Shown here in pieces: positions 46,638 through 54,691 of a DNA stretch of 64,000 nt. Below the pieces are notes generated by a model. That model saw only the letters and a list, made by a program, of their open reading frames with translations, was not told the origin of the DNA and ran no database searches. The stretch is taken from contig CAYTZG010000005.1 in the NCBI GenBank assembly GCA_964442435.1, forward strand, positions 1 through 64,000, read 5' to 3'. Each line of letters opens with the position of its first letter. Positions within the stretch are counted from its first letter, which is position 1. The stretch comes from CAMXAS01 sp964442435. Its GTDB lineage: Bacteria > Bacteroidota > Bacteroidia > Bacteroidales > P3. The translations under genes were made by a program, and so were the position numbers.

Positions 46638-48089
46638 ATGAAAAAGCTGAATTCATTCCTGCTCAAGTCCTATATCGGACCGTTCGTGCTCACGTTCTTC
46701 ATCGGCATCTTCGTGTTGCTCATGCAGTTTCTGTGGCGGTATGTCGATGATTTGGTCGGCAAGGGGCTTGATTTATGGACGATTTGCAAGTTCATGTTCT
46801 ATGCCTGCTGGACATTCGTGCCGATGGCCTTGCCGTTGGCCGTCCTGCTCTCGTCGCTCATGTTCTTCGGCAATATGGGCGAGCATTACGAACTGGTCGC
46901 GCTCAAGGCGGCCGGTATTCCGCTCCGGCAGTCGATGCGGCCGCTCATAGGCGTTTGCTTCGGCATCTGTCTGTTGGCGTTCTTCTTCGCCAACTATGCC
47001 GCACCGAAAGCCTATCTGAACTACCGCGTGCTCTATCACGAAATCCGCACGAAGAAGCCGGCCTTGGACATCCCGGAGGGCGTGTATTACAAGCAAATCG
47101 ACGGCTATACGATTCGCGTCGATAAGAAGGAACGCGACGGTGCGCATCTGAAAGGCGTGCAGATTTACGACCATACGGCGCACAAGGGCAATACGAACGT
47201 GACGATGGCCGAGCGCGGCTATATGCAGACCTCCGAAGACGGCCGCTATATGACGCTGACGCTTTACGACGGCCATACCTATGGCGAGAACGCCGAGATG
47301 GGGCGTGGAATGCGCGACAACAACCGCGACCGCGACGTGGCCTATCCGTTTACGCGCGTCCGGTTCGAAAAACAGATACTGCTGTTCGACCTCGCGTCGT
47401 TCCAGATGCCGGAAGCCACGGCCGATATGTACGAACGTCACCAGCGCACGTTGGGCATCAGGGCCCTGTCGGCGCAATACGATACGTTGAAGGCGAACCG
47501 CGACGCGCGTCAGGCCGAAATCGCCCGCGCCATGGGCACGCAGTATTATCATCTCTCGCATTACTATGCCCAGGATTCGGCACGGTGCGCTTTGCGTCCC
47601 GAAAAGACGGAGGCGGCCGAACAGGCCTACCGGCAATGGCGCGGCGAAATCGCTCCGGCCGCCAAGGCGCAGGCGGCGGCCAAGGCCGAGACGTTCCGTT
47701 CCGACGCGCAGTACTACCGCAACGATATATATTATCGCAACGAACAGGTCAATTCCTATGCGGTGGAATGGCATAAGAAGTTCAGCCTTTCGGCGGCCTG
47801 TCTCATCCTGTTCTTTATCGGCGCACCGCTGGGTTCCATTATCCGCAAGGGCGGCTTGGGGATGCCGGTCGTGGTGTCGGTCTTACTGTTCGTCATCTAT
47901 CACGTATTGACCGTTATCGGCGAGAAAGCAGCCATAGAGGGCGTGATGAGCAGCTTCTGGGGCATGTGGTTCGCGCCGCTCATTTACCTGCCGTTCGGCA
48001 TACTGCTCACGTTGCAGGCCACGGTCGATTCCTCTTTCCTCGATGCCGATACCTGGCGTCGTCTGTTGGGACGAAACAAAGCGGCGTAG
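46638..48089 (+). CDS. LptF/LptG-family LPS-export permease (YjgP/YjgQ)
   Basis: A 483-residue inner-membrane subunit of the LptB2FG exporter that extracts LPS toward the periplasmic bridge. Three N-terminal helices start SYIGPFVLTFFIGIFVLLMQFLWRYVDDLVGKG; a periplasmic jellyroll-like part includes GVYYKQIDGYTIRVDKKERDG; three C-terminal helices start around FSLSAACLILFFIGAPLGSIIRKGGLGMPVVVS. Between them is a long Ala/Arg/Tyr-rich helical insertion (about 270-385). Which of LptF or LptG it is cannot be decided; only one copy is in the window. Confidence 0.88.
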   Translation: MKKLNSFLLKSYIGPFVLTFFIGIFVLLMQFLWRYVDDLVGKGLDLWTICKFMFYACWTFVPMALPLAVLLSSLMFFGNMGEHYELVALKAAGIPLRQSMRPLIGVCFGICLLAFFFANYAAPKAYLNYRVLYHEIRTKKPALDIPEGVYYKQIDGYTIRVDKKERDGAHLKGVQIYDHTAHKGNTNVTMAERGYMQTSEDGRYMTLTLYDGHTYGENAEMGRGMRDNNRDRDVAYPFTRVRFEKQILLFDLASFQMPEATADMYERHQRTLGIRALSAQYDTLKANRDARQAEIARAMGTQYYHLSHYYAQDSARCALRPEKTEAAEQAYRQWRGEIAPAAKAQAAAKAETFRSDAQYYRNDIYYRNEQVNSYAVEWHKKFSLSAACLILFFIGAPLGSIIRKGGLGMPVVVSVLLFVIYHVLTVIGEKAAIEGVMSSFWGMWFAPLIYLPFGILLTLQATVDSSFLDADTWRRLLGRNKAA

Positions 48090-48090
48090 T

Positions 48091-49272
48091 ATGGAAACCG
48101 AGAAACCCGTTCTGATGCTGTGTCCCAAGCCGCTCTATCCATTGCGGGATGGCGGTTGCGTGGCCATGTACGCCATTTGGCACGGCCTCAATCTGTATAA
48201 CCGCGATGTGGAGATTCTGACGGCCTCGTCGTATAAGCATCCGTTGGATTTGACCGATTTGCCGCCCGGTATGCGGATTTCGGGCGTGGAACTCGATTTG
48301 CGGCCCCGTTTGTTCAAGGCGTTCAAAAATCTGTTCAGCCGCCGCTCCTATATATTGGAGCGTTTCCAATCGGCAGAGATGGCCGCGCGTCTGCGCGAGA
48401 AACTGCAACAGGAGGATTACGCCTGGATTCAGATAGAAAGCCTGTTCATGGCGCCTTATATCCCGCTGATTCGGCAATATACGCAAGCCAAAATCGTGGT
48501 GCGTCCCGCCAATGTGGAGAGTGAGATTTGGATGCGGTTGGCGCGCAAGGCTTTCGGATTGAAGAAACTGTATTACAAGTTGCTGGCCAATCGGTTGCAG
48601 CGCGAGGAAATCTTTTGGCTGAACCAAGCCGACCTCGTATTGCCGCTTACCGACCGCGATACGGCCACGTTCCAACGTTTGGGCGTGCGCGTGCCGTTGC
48701 ATACGCTTTCGGTGGGCATGGCCGATACGCTGGCCCCCGTGGAGGTGGAGCCCGAATACCCATCCATCTTCTATATCGGTGCGCTGAATTGGCTGCCCAA
48801 CCTCGAAGGCATCGACTGGTTCCTAAAGAAAGTGTGGCCGCATATCCACCGCCGCTGCCCCGACCTGACGTTTTATCTGGCGGGCCGCTATATGCCATCG
48901 CGTCTGCGCAACCTGCGCATGGAAAAGGTCGTGGTTATGGGCGAGGTGGAAGACGCCAAACTGTTCATGGCCTCCAAGGGCGTGATGGTGGTGCCCGTGC
49001 TTTCGGGCAGCGGCATCCGTATCAAAATCATGGAGGGCATGGTGGCCGGCCGTCCCGTCGTGACCACGACGATGGGCGCGGAGGGGCTCGACTACCGGCC
49101 GGGCAAAGACCTTTGGATAGCCGATACCGAGGAAGCGTTCGCCGAAGCCGTCGAATATGCCGTGACGCACCGTGAGGAAGCCGAGGAAGTGGGAGAGAAC
49201 GGCCGCCGGCTTATGCTCGAATACCACAATATCGAAAAAATAACCGCCCAACTGATAGACTATTGCCGTTGA
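48091..49272 (+). CDS. Glycosyltransferase (GT4-like)
   Basis: A 393-residue GT-B-fold glycosyltransferase. The start ATG at 48091 is one base after the permease stop. The N-terminus LMLCPKPLYPLRDGGCVAMYAIWHGL resembles the acceptor domain; the C-terminal domain has FYIGALNWLPNLEGIDWFLKKVWP, and the donor region PVLSGSGIRIKIMEGMVAGRPVVTTTMGAEGLDY with its E-x7-E type motif. It and the next gene likely add sugars to LPS or a surface glycan; specificity is unknown. The following gene overlaps its stop by four bases. Confidence 0.88.
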   Translation: METEKPVLMLCPKPLYPLRDGGCVAMYAIWHGLNLYNRDVEILTASSYKHPLDLTDLPPGMRISGVELDLRPRLFKAFKNLFSRRSYILERFQSAEMAARLREKLQQEDYAWIQIESLFMAPYIPLIRQYTQAKIVVRPANVESEIWMRLARKAFGLKKLYYKLLANRLQREEIFWLNQADLVLPLTDRDTATFQRLGVRVPLHTLSVGMADTLAPVEVEPEYPSIFYIGALNWLPNLEGIDWFLKKVWPHIHRRCPDLTFYLAGRYMPSRLRNLRMEKVVVMGEVEDAKLFMASKGVMVVPVLSGSGIRIKIMEGMVAGRPVVTTTMGAEGLDYRPGKDLWIADTEEAFAEAVEYAVTHREEAEEVGENGRRLMLEYHNIEKITAQLIDYCR

Positions 49273-50492
49273 AACTGCTTGTCGTACTGTCGCGTTTCCC
49301 CTATCCGTTGGAAAAAGGGGACCAGTTGCGGGCCTATCATCAGATCAAGGCCCTTTCGGCGTTTTATGAGCTGCATCTGTTCTGCCTGAGCCCCAAACCG
49401 GTGCCGGCGGCCTATCTGCAGGCGTTGACGCCCTATTGCGCGTCCATCTGCATCGGGACGACGGGCGGATGGTTCAACCGGCTGTTTCAGGCGTTGCGGC
49501 TTTGGCGCAAGGGTTGGCCGTTGCAGTGCGCCTATTTCTACAGCCGGCGCGCCAAGCGGCGGTTCGACGCTTATTACGCGCAGGTGTCGCCCGATTTGCT
49601 GTTGAGCCAGTTGGTGCGCACGATGCCCTATACCTCAGACAAGCCCGTTTTCAAGGTGCTCGACTATCAGGACACGTTTTCCTACGGTGTATATAAGCGT
49701 TATCAGGTGGCGCGCGGCTTGCGGCGGTGGTTGTTCCGCTACGAATATCACGCTCTGTTGCGGGCCGAAACCGACGCTTTCGCGCGATACGACCTCTGTA
49801 CGATTATCTCCGAGCAGGACCGCGACGCCTTGCCGTTGGAGCACACGCAACAGATGCGGGTCAAAATATGGCGCAACGGGGTCGATACCGACTATTTCAA
49901 GCCGGTGCCGCCGCCCACCGACCGCGTTTTCGACATCGTGTTTGCCGGCAATATGGGCTATCAGCCCAACGAGGATGCCGCCGAATACCTCGTGCAGCGT
50001 CTGCAGCCGGCCATGGCGCAACGGGATTGTCCTGTCAGCGTCTTGTTGGCCGGCACGTCGCCCACCTATGTCGTGCGCCGGTTGGCCTCCGAAACCGTTA
50101 CGGTAACGGGCTGGATAAGGGATATGCGCGAGGCCTACGCGTCGGGTCGGATGCTTGTGGCGCCCATGCGTCTGGGCACCGGTATGCAGAATAAACTGTT
50201 GGAGGCCATGGCCTGCGAGTTGCCGTGTATCGCCTCCGAAATAGCCGTGCGCGGCTTGGGCGACTTCGACGACTGTCCCGTGTGCGCCGTGCCGCTCTCG
50301 TTCGACAACGACCGGGTGCCGGAAGCCTTGGAGGAGGCCGTGCGCCGCTATCTGTCCGATGCCGGTTTGCGGGCGGAAACGGGGCGTCGGGGACGCGCGT
50401 TCGTATTGAAATATTACAGTTGGCCGGCTCAGGCCGCTAATTTTAAAACTTGGACCGATGGATTTGTTCTCTCCGGATCCCACGTGGGCTGA
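49269..50492 (+). CDS. Glycosyltransferase (GT4-like), second of a pair
   Basis: A 407-residue GT-B glycosyltransferase. It probably starts at the TTG at 49269, which overlaps the previous stop as TTGA and gives MKLLVVLSRFPYPLEKGDQLRAYHQ, the opening typical of this subfamily; a TTG two codons earlier is possible. The middle part has VLDYQDTFSYGVYKRYQVARG, the nucleotide-sugar domain FAGNMGYQPNEDAAEYLV and LVAPMRLGTGMQNKLLEAMACELPCIASEIAVRGL. Only non-ATG starts are available, and the end overlaps ligA by 35 bases. Confidence 0.85.
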   Translation: MKLLVVLSRFPYPLEKGDQLRAYHQIKALSAFYELHLFCLSPKPVPAAYLQALTPYCASICIGTTGGWFNRLFQALRLWRKGWPLQCAYFYSRRAKRRFDAYYAQVSPDLLLSQLVRTMPYTSDKPVFKVLDYQDTFSYGVYKRYQVARGLRRWLFRYEYHALLRAETDAFARYDLCTIISEQDRDALPLEHTQQMRVKIWRNGVDTDYFKPVPPPTDRVFDIVFAGNMGYQPNEDAAEYLVQRLQPAMAQRDCPVSVLLAGTSPTYVVRRLASETVTVTGWIRDMREAYASGRMLVAPMRLGTGMQNKLLEAMACELPCIASEIAVRGLGDFDDCPVCAVPLSFDNDRVPEALEEAVRRYLSDAGLRAETGRRGRAFVLKYYSWPAQAANFKTWTDGFVLSGSHVG

Positions 50493-52527
50493 GGCCCGTA
50501 TCGCGGAATTGACGGATAAGCTCAATGCGGCCAACCATGCCTATTATGTGTTGGACAACCCGCAGATGAGCGACTACGAGTTCGATATGCTCTTGGAGGA
50601 ATTGACCGGCTTGGAGCGCGAGTTTCCGGCCTATGTCCGTCCCCATAGTCCTACACAGTGCGTGGGCGGCGCGCCCGTCAAGGGTTTCGCCACGGTTTTG
50701 CATACTACGCCCATGCTGTCGCTCGGCAACACCTATACCAAGTACGATTTGGTGGAATTCGACGCGCGCGTGCGCCGCGGCACGGAAGAACCTTATACCT
50801 ATGTCTGCGAGTTGAAGTACGACGGCGTTTCCATCAGCCTCCTGTATGAAAACGGTCTGTTGACGCGGGCCGTGACGCGCGGCGACGGCCGGCAGGGGGA
50901 CGATGTGACGGCCAATATCCGCACCATCGCCTCCATCCCGTTGAAACTCTCCGGCAACGATTATCCGGCCCGGTTTGAAATCCGTGGCGAGGTCATTATG
51001 CCGCACAAGGTGTTCTACGAACTCAACGCCAAGCGCGAGCAGGCGGGCGAGACGCCTTTCGCCAATCCGCGGAACGCCGCCTCCGGCAGTCTCAAACTCT
51101 TGGATCCTAAGCAGACGGCCTCGCGCAAACTCGATTGTTTCCTCTATTTCCTGTTGGCGGACGAATATGCCGGGGAAACCCATCTCCATTGCTTGGAGAA
51201 GGCCGCCGGCTGGGGTTTCAAGACCGGTTCTTTTTACCGCGAATGCGCCAACCTCGATGAGGTCATGGGCTTTATCGACGAATGGGACACGAAGCGGACC
51301 GCTTTGCCGTTCGACATAGACGGCATTGTCATCAAAGTCAATCAGAAACGGCTGTGGCCGGTTTTGGGTGAAACCATGAAGACGCCGCGCTGGGCCATCG
51401 CCTATAAGTTCAAGGCCCAACAGGTCAAGACCCGTTTGGAGGGTATCGGCTACCAAGTGGGGCGGACGGGGGCTGTGACGCCCGTGGCGCATCTGGAACC
51501 CGTGGTCTTGGCCGGTACGACGGTCAAGCGCGCCTCCTTGTACAATGCTGACAATCTGGAGAAAATGGACTTCCGCAAGGGCGATATCGTGATGGTGGAG
51601 AAAGGCGGCGAAATCATCCCCAAAATCGTGGGCATCGATTTGTCGCAACGCAAGTCGGACGGCGAGCCCTACCGTTTCGCGACCCATTGCCCCGAATGCG
51701 GTGCCGCCTTGGTGCGCAAGGAAGGCGAGGCCGGTTATTATTGTCCCAACGACGACCATTGTCCGCCGCAAATCAAAGGGCGGCTGGAACATTTCATATC
51801 CCGGCGCGCCATGGATATCAATACGATAGGCGAAAGCAAGGTGGACGTGCTGTACGAACGCGGGCTGTTGAAGACGATAGCCGATTTCTATGCGCTGGAC
51901 TATCAGGCGCTGTACGGTGTGGAGGGCGGCGACCAGGCGCAGAACGGCAACCGTCGCGTGGTGACGTTGCGCGACCGCAGCGTGCGCAATATATTGGCGG
52001 GCATAGAGGCTTCCAAGCGCAAGCCGTTCGAAACGGTGCTGTTTGCCATGGGCATCCGCTATGTGGGCGAAGTGACGGCCAAGGGCATCGCGCGTCATTT
52101 CGGCAATATCGATGCCTTGAAGGCCGCTTCTGTTGAGGATTTGTTGCAGGTGCCGGATGTGGGGGAGACCATCGCGCGGAGCGTTCGGGATTATTTCACC
52201 AAGCCGGAGCATCTTGAGATTATCGCGCGGCTAAAAGCGGCCGGCCTGCAATTTGAAACCACGCGGGTGGCGGCGGTGCAGGATGGCGTGCTGTCGGGCA
52301 CGGTTTGGGTGGTAAGCGGTGTTTTCTCGCGTTCGCGCGATGACATGAAAGCGCTTATAGAAGCCAACGGCGGCAAGGTGGCGGGCGGCGTTACCGGCAA
52401 TACGGACTATCTGCTCTCCGGCGACAATATGGGGCCAGAAAAGCGCAAGAAAGCCTTGGCCTTGGGCGTGGAAATCGTGGACGAAGCCGCGTTCTTCGAA
52501 AAAATCGCTAAAACATCCGGCGAATAA
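50458..52527 (+). CDS. ligA: NAD+-dependent DNA ligase
   Basis: Joins DNA nicks in replication and repair. The 689-residue protein contains the Ia domain (NAANHAYYVLDNPQMSDYEFDML), nucleotidyltransferase with adenylated Lys120 in CELKYDGVS, OB-fold, a Cys4 zinc finger (CPECGAALVRKEGEAGYYCPNDDHC region), helix-hairpin-helix repeats and a C-terminal BRCT domain (about 610-689, GVLSGTVWVVSGVFSRSRDDM). The ATG at 50458 lies inside the glycosyltransferase end, so it is read from the same message. Its end overlaps the convergent NlpC/P60 gene by 20 bases. Confidence 0.97.
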   Translation: MDLFSPDPTWAEARIAELTDKLNAANHAYYVLDNPQMSDYEFDMLLEELTGLEREFPAYVRPHSPTQCVGGAPVKGFATVLHTTPMLSLGNTYTKYDLVEFDARVRRGTEEPYTYVCELKYDGVSISLLYENGLLTRAVTRGDGRQGDDVTANIRTIASIPLKLSGNDYPARFEIRGEVIMPHKVFYELNAKREQAGETPFANPRNAASGSLKLLDPKQTASRKLDCFLYFLLADEYAGETHLHCLEKAAGWGFKTGSFYRECANLDEVMGFIDEWDTKRTALPFDIDGIVIKVNQKRLWPVLGETMKTPRWAIAYKFKAQQVKTRLEGIGYQVGRTGAVTPVAHLEPVVLAGTTVKRASLYNADNLEKMDFRKGDIVMVEKGGEIIPKIVGIDLSQRKSDGEPYRFATHCPECGAALVRKEGEAGYYCPNDDHCPPQIKGRLEHFISRRAMDINTIGESKVDVLYERGLLKTIADFYALDYQALYGVEGGDQAQNGNRRVVTLRDRSVRNILAGIEASKRKPFETVLFAMGIRYVGEVTAKGIARHFGNIDALKAASVEDLLQVPDVGETIARSVRDYFTKPEHLEIIARLKAAGLQFETTRVAAVQDGVLSGTVWVVSGVFSRSRDDMKALIEANGGKVAGGVTGNTDYLLSGDNMGPEKRKKALALGVEIVDEAAFFEKIAKTSGE

Positions 52528-53311
52528 GCCGCAGTTTGTGGCTGTAATTCTTGGTATCCTGACGGTATATGCCTTGATGGTCAATCGTGTCGATGCGCAC
52601 CATGCCGCTGGCGTGGATGATGCGGTTGTTGCCCATGTAGATGCCCACGTGCACGATCTGTTCGTTTTCGTTGTCGAAAAACAGTAAATCGGCGGGCTTG
52701 GCTTCGTCGAGGAAGTTGACCGCTTCGCCGGCGCCCGCCTGGTCTTTGGCATCGCGCGGCAGTTGTATTCCGTATATACGATAGAGCGTCTGCGTGAAGC
52801 CCGAACAATCCGTGCCGAAGATGGATTTTCCGCCCCACAGATAAGGCGTGTTGAGCCATTGGGCGGCCGATTTCAGCAGGGCTTCGCGGCGTTCCGTTTC
52901 CGACAGGGCTTGTCGTTTTTCCACGGTCATCAAGGCGTCCAATGAGCCGAAGCCCGTTTCGGCCGTTTGGAAGATACCGTTCTCCAAAACCGGCAGACGG
53001 CACCCCATGCCGACGGGAAATTGAAAGAGGTCGCTCGTGCGTTGGATGCGGTTGTAAGGGTTGAGCGTAAAGGCGGCCTGCGTGTCCGATACCCACGGTT
53101 GATGCCGCTCCTTTGGAACCAGTTGGATTTGCTTGCTGTCCACCCAGGCTTCGTAACCGTCCGCATCGGTGCGGATTCTGAGCCAGTGCGTGTATTTCTC
53201 AAGCACGGTGAACGTCTCGCCGAAAAGCAGTTGCGATACCATTTCCGACGCATGGCTGATGGTTTCCCGCAGCGGAACCTGACTCAACAAACCGATACCG
53301 AATTGTTCCAT
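52508..53311 (-). CDS. NlpC/P60-family peptidase with SH3-like domains
   Basis: A 267-residue cysteine peptidase resembling gamma-D-glutamyl-L-diamino-acid endopeptidases (dipeptidyl-peptidase VI type). N-terminal SH3b-like segments (SQLLFGETFTVLEKYTHWLRIRTDADGYEAWVDSKQI) precede the catalytic domain: YLWGGKSIFGTDCSGF with Cys169, then EQIVHVGIYMGNNRIIHASG with the catalytic His. No signal peptide is seen, so it may work on imported wall peptides in the cytoplasm. That is the known location of related recycling enzymes. It converges on ligA with a 20-base overlap. Confidence 0.85.
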   Translation of the reverse strand: MEQFGIGLLSQVPLRETISHASEMVSQLLFGETFTVLEKYTHWLRIRTDADGYEAWVDSKQIQLVPKERHQPWVSDTQAAFTLNPYNRIQRTSDLFQFPVGMGCRLPVLENGIFQTAETGFGSLDALMTVEKRQALSETERREALLKSAAQWLNTPYLWGGKSIFGTDCSGFTQTLYRIYGIQLPRDAKDQAGAGEAVNFLDEAKPADLLFFDNENEQIVHVGIYMGNNRIIHASGMVRIDTIDHQGIYRQDTKNYSHKLRLIRRMF

Positions 53312-53329
53312 ATAAATCTGTCTGTTTAC

Positions 53330-53362
53330 AAAAAAGGCAGCCCCGCAAGCAGGACTGCCTTA
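53330..53362 (-). terminator. Terminator after tonB
   Basis: On the minus strand, AAGGCAG pairs with CTGCCTT around a short loop and is followed by a T-run (complement of A at 53330-53335). It is 24 bases past the TonB stop and just before the NlpC/P60 start. Confidence 0.75.
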
Positions 53363-53385
53363 TGATGAAAAACTTGCTTTTCGGT

Positions 53386-54066
53386 CTAACCCAACGTGAA
53401 CGAGATGGGGATGGAATAGCGGCAACGAACCGCACGGCCACGCTGTTTGCCGGGCGTCCATTTCGGAAGGGCCTTCACGACACGGATGGCCGCTTCGTCG
53501 CAACCGCCGCCGATACCTCTCAAAATCGTCACGTCCGTAACGCTACCGTCTTTCTCCACAACGAAGCCCACGTAAACACGGCCCTGAATACCGCTTTCCT
53601 GCGCCGCTACGGGGTAGGAAAGGTTCTTGCGGATGAATTCATGCAGGGCTTCTTCACCACCGGGGAAGCCGGGGCTTTCCTCAACGATTTGGAAGATTTC
53701 CTCTTCTTCAACGACTTCTTCAGCCACCATGACCACTTCCACGGGTTCCACCGCCGTCTGTTCGTCGGCTTCCACGTCGAAGCTTACGTCGTTGTCTTCG
53801 ATTTCGACATCATCTTCCACCACTTCGATTTCCGTAGAAACCTGGCTGGGGGGAGGAGGGGGCGGGGCGACTTCCTGAGAGGTCTGAATAATCATTTCCT
53901 CTTCAATCGCAACGGCGGCACGGCTGATTTCGTCCACAACGATTCTGTCGTACGACTTCCATTCGAAAGCGGCCCAAATCACCACCAACGAGAAAACCAA
54001 ACCGATTTCCATGTACAGCCCCTTGCGTGTTTCGAGGTCTGCTTTCGGTGACTTCTTGATTTCCAT
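53386..54066 (-). CDS. TonB-family energy transducer
   Basis: A 226-residue inner-membrane protein that transmits the proton-motive force to outer-membrane transporters. One N-terminal helix (about 18-35, YMEIGLVFSLVVIWAAFEW) is followed by PPPPPPS and an unusually acidic, Val-rich linker (about 70-125) with little of the Pro/Lys repeat of E. coli TonB. The C-terminal domain (from ~145) has YPVAAQESGIQGRVYVGFVVEKDGSVTDVTILRGIGGGCDEAAIRVVKALPKWTPGKQRGRAVRCRYSIPI. ExbB/ExbD are not adjacent. Bacteroidetes carry many TonB paralogs, so its partner cannot be stated. Confidence 0.92.
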   Translation of the reverse strand: MEIKKSPKADLETRKGLYMEIGLVFSLVVIWAAFEWKSYDRIVVDEISRAAVAIEEEMIIQTSQEVAPPPPPPSQVSTEIEVVEDDVEIEDNDVSFDVEADEQTAVEPVEVVMVAEEVVEEEEIFQIVEESPGFPGGEEALHEFIRKNLSYPVAAQESGIQGRVYVGFVVEKDGSVTDVTILRGIGGGCDEAAIRVVKALPKWTPGKQRGRAVRCRYSIPISFTLG

Positions 54067-54131
54067 GGTATTAAAGGTTTCTTAACGGCCTCCCGTCAAG
54101 AGAGGCCACACAAAAAGTAAGGCGAAGATAA

Positions 54132-54674
54132 TCATTTTTTCTGAGACGGCAAACTTTTAGGGCCACTTTGCGATGCTTGGACGTAGCCGATGGGCCGCCG
54201 TTTCCGTTGTTCCTCCGGAATGCTCAATAATTGGGTCAGGGTTTGGTAGATTTCGTTAAACCGGCTGTCTGTATTGAGTTCCAGCTCTTCGATGCGTTTC
54301 AGCAGTTCTTCGTAGTTCATCGCAATGCGCCGTAGGAGGACAAATGCCCGCATGATGGAGATATTGACCTCGATGGCGGTTTGGCTTCGCAAGACGGACG
54401 ACAGCATGGCGACCCCCTGTTCCGTGAATGCCATGGGCGGAATGGGGAAGTGGCGAAGGTTGTTCGGGAACTTATCACAAATTGTGATAACTTTAATCCA
54501 TTCATCTTTAGATAGTTCAAACATAAAATCCTCAGGAAATCGGTTGAGGTTGCGTTTGACGGCTTGTTTCAGTACACGGGTTTCCACTTGGTAAAGTTCG
54601 GCCAGGTGGAAGTCCATCATGACGCTGCGGTCTCTGACGGTGAAAATTTTTTGCTGAATGATTTGCAAGTCCAT
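54132..54674 (-). CDS. ORF6N-domain protein
   Basis: A 180-residue protein with an N-terminal ORF6N domain (IIQQKIFTVRDRSVMMDFHLAELYQVETRVLKQAVKRNLNRFPEDFMFELSKDEW), found in phage and plasmid antirepressors and in chromosomal genes of Bacteroidetes. The rest is a helical region (about 90-150) and a basic tail. It is probably a DNA-binding protein. No integrase, phage structural gene or att-like repeat lies nearby, so it looks like a lone remnant or a domesticated copy. It is flanked by tonB and the barrel protein on the same strand. Confidence 0.85.
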   Translation of the reverse strand: MDLQIIQQKIFTVRDRSVMMDFHLAELYQVETRVLKQAVKRNLNRFPEDFMFELSKDEWIKVITICDKFPNNLRHFPIPPMAFTEQGVAMLSSVLRSQTAIEVNISIMRAFVLLRRIAMNYEELLKRIEELELNTDSRFNEIYQTLTQLLSIPEEQRKRRPIGYVQASQSGPKSLPSQKK

Positions 54675-54691
54675 GGTTGTCTGGTATAAAG

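Noticed and set aside
54082..54101. GCCTC/GAGGC hairpin between tonB and the ORF6N gene as a terminator
   Set aside because: Short arms and no T-run on either strand.
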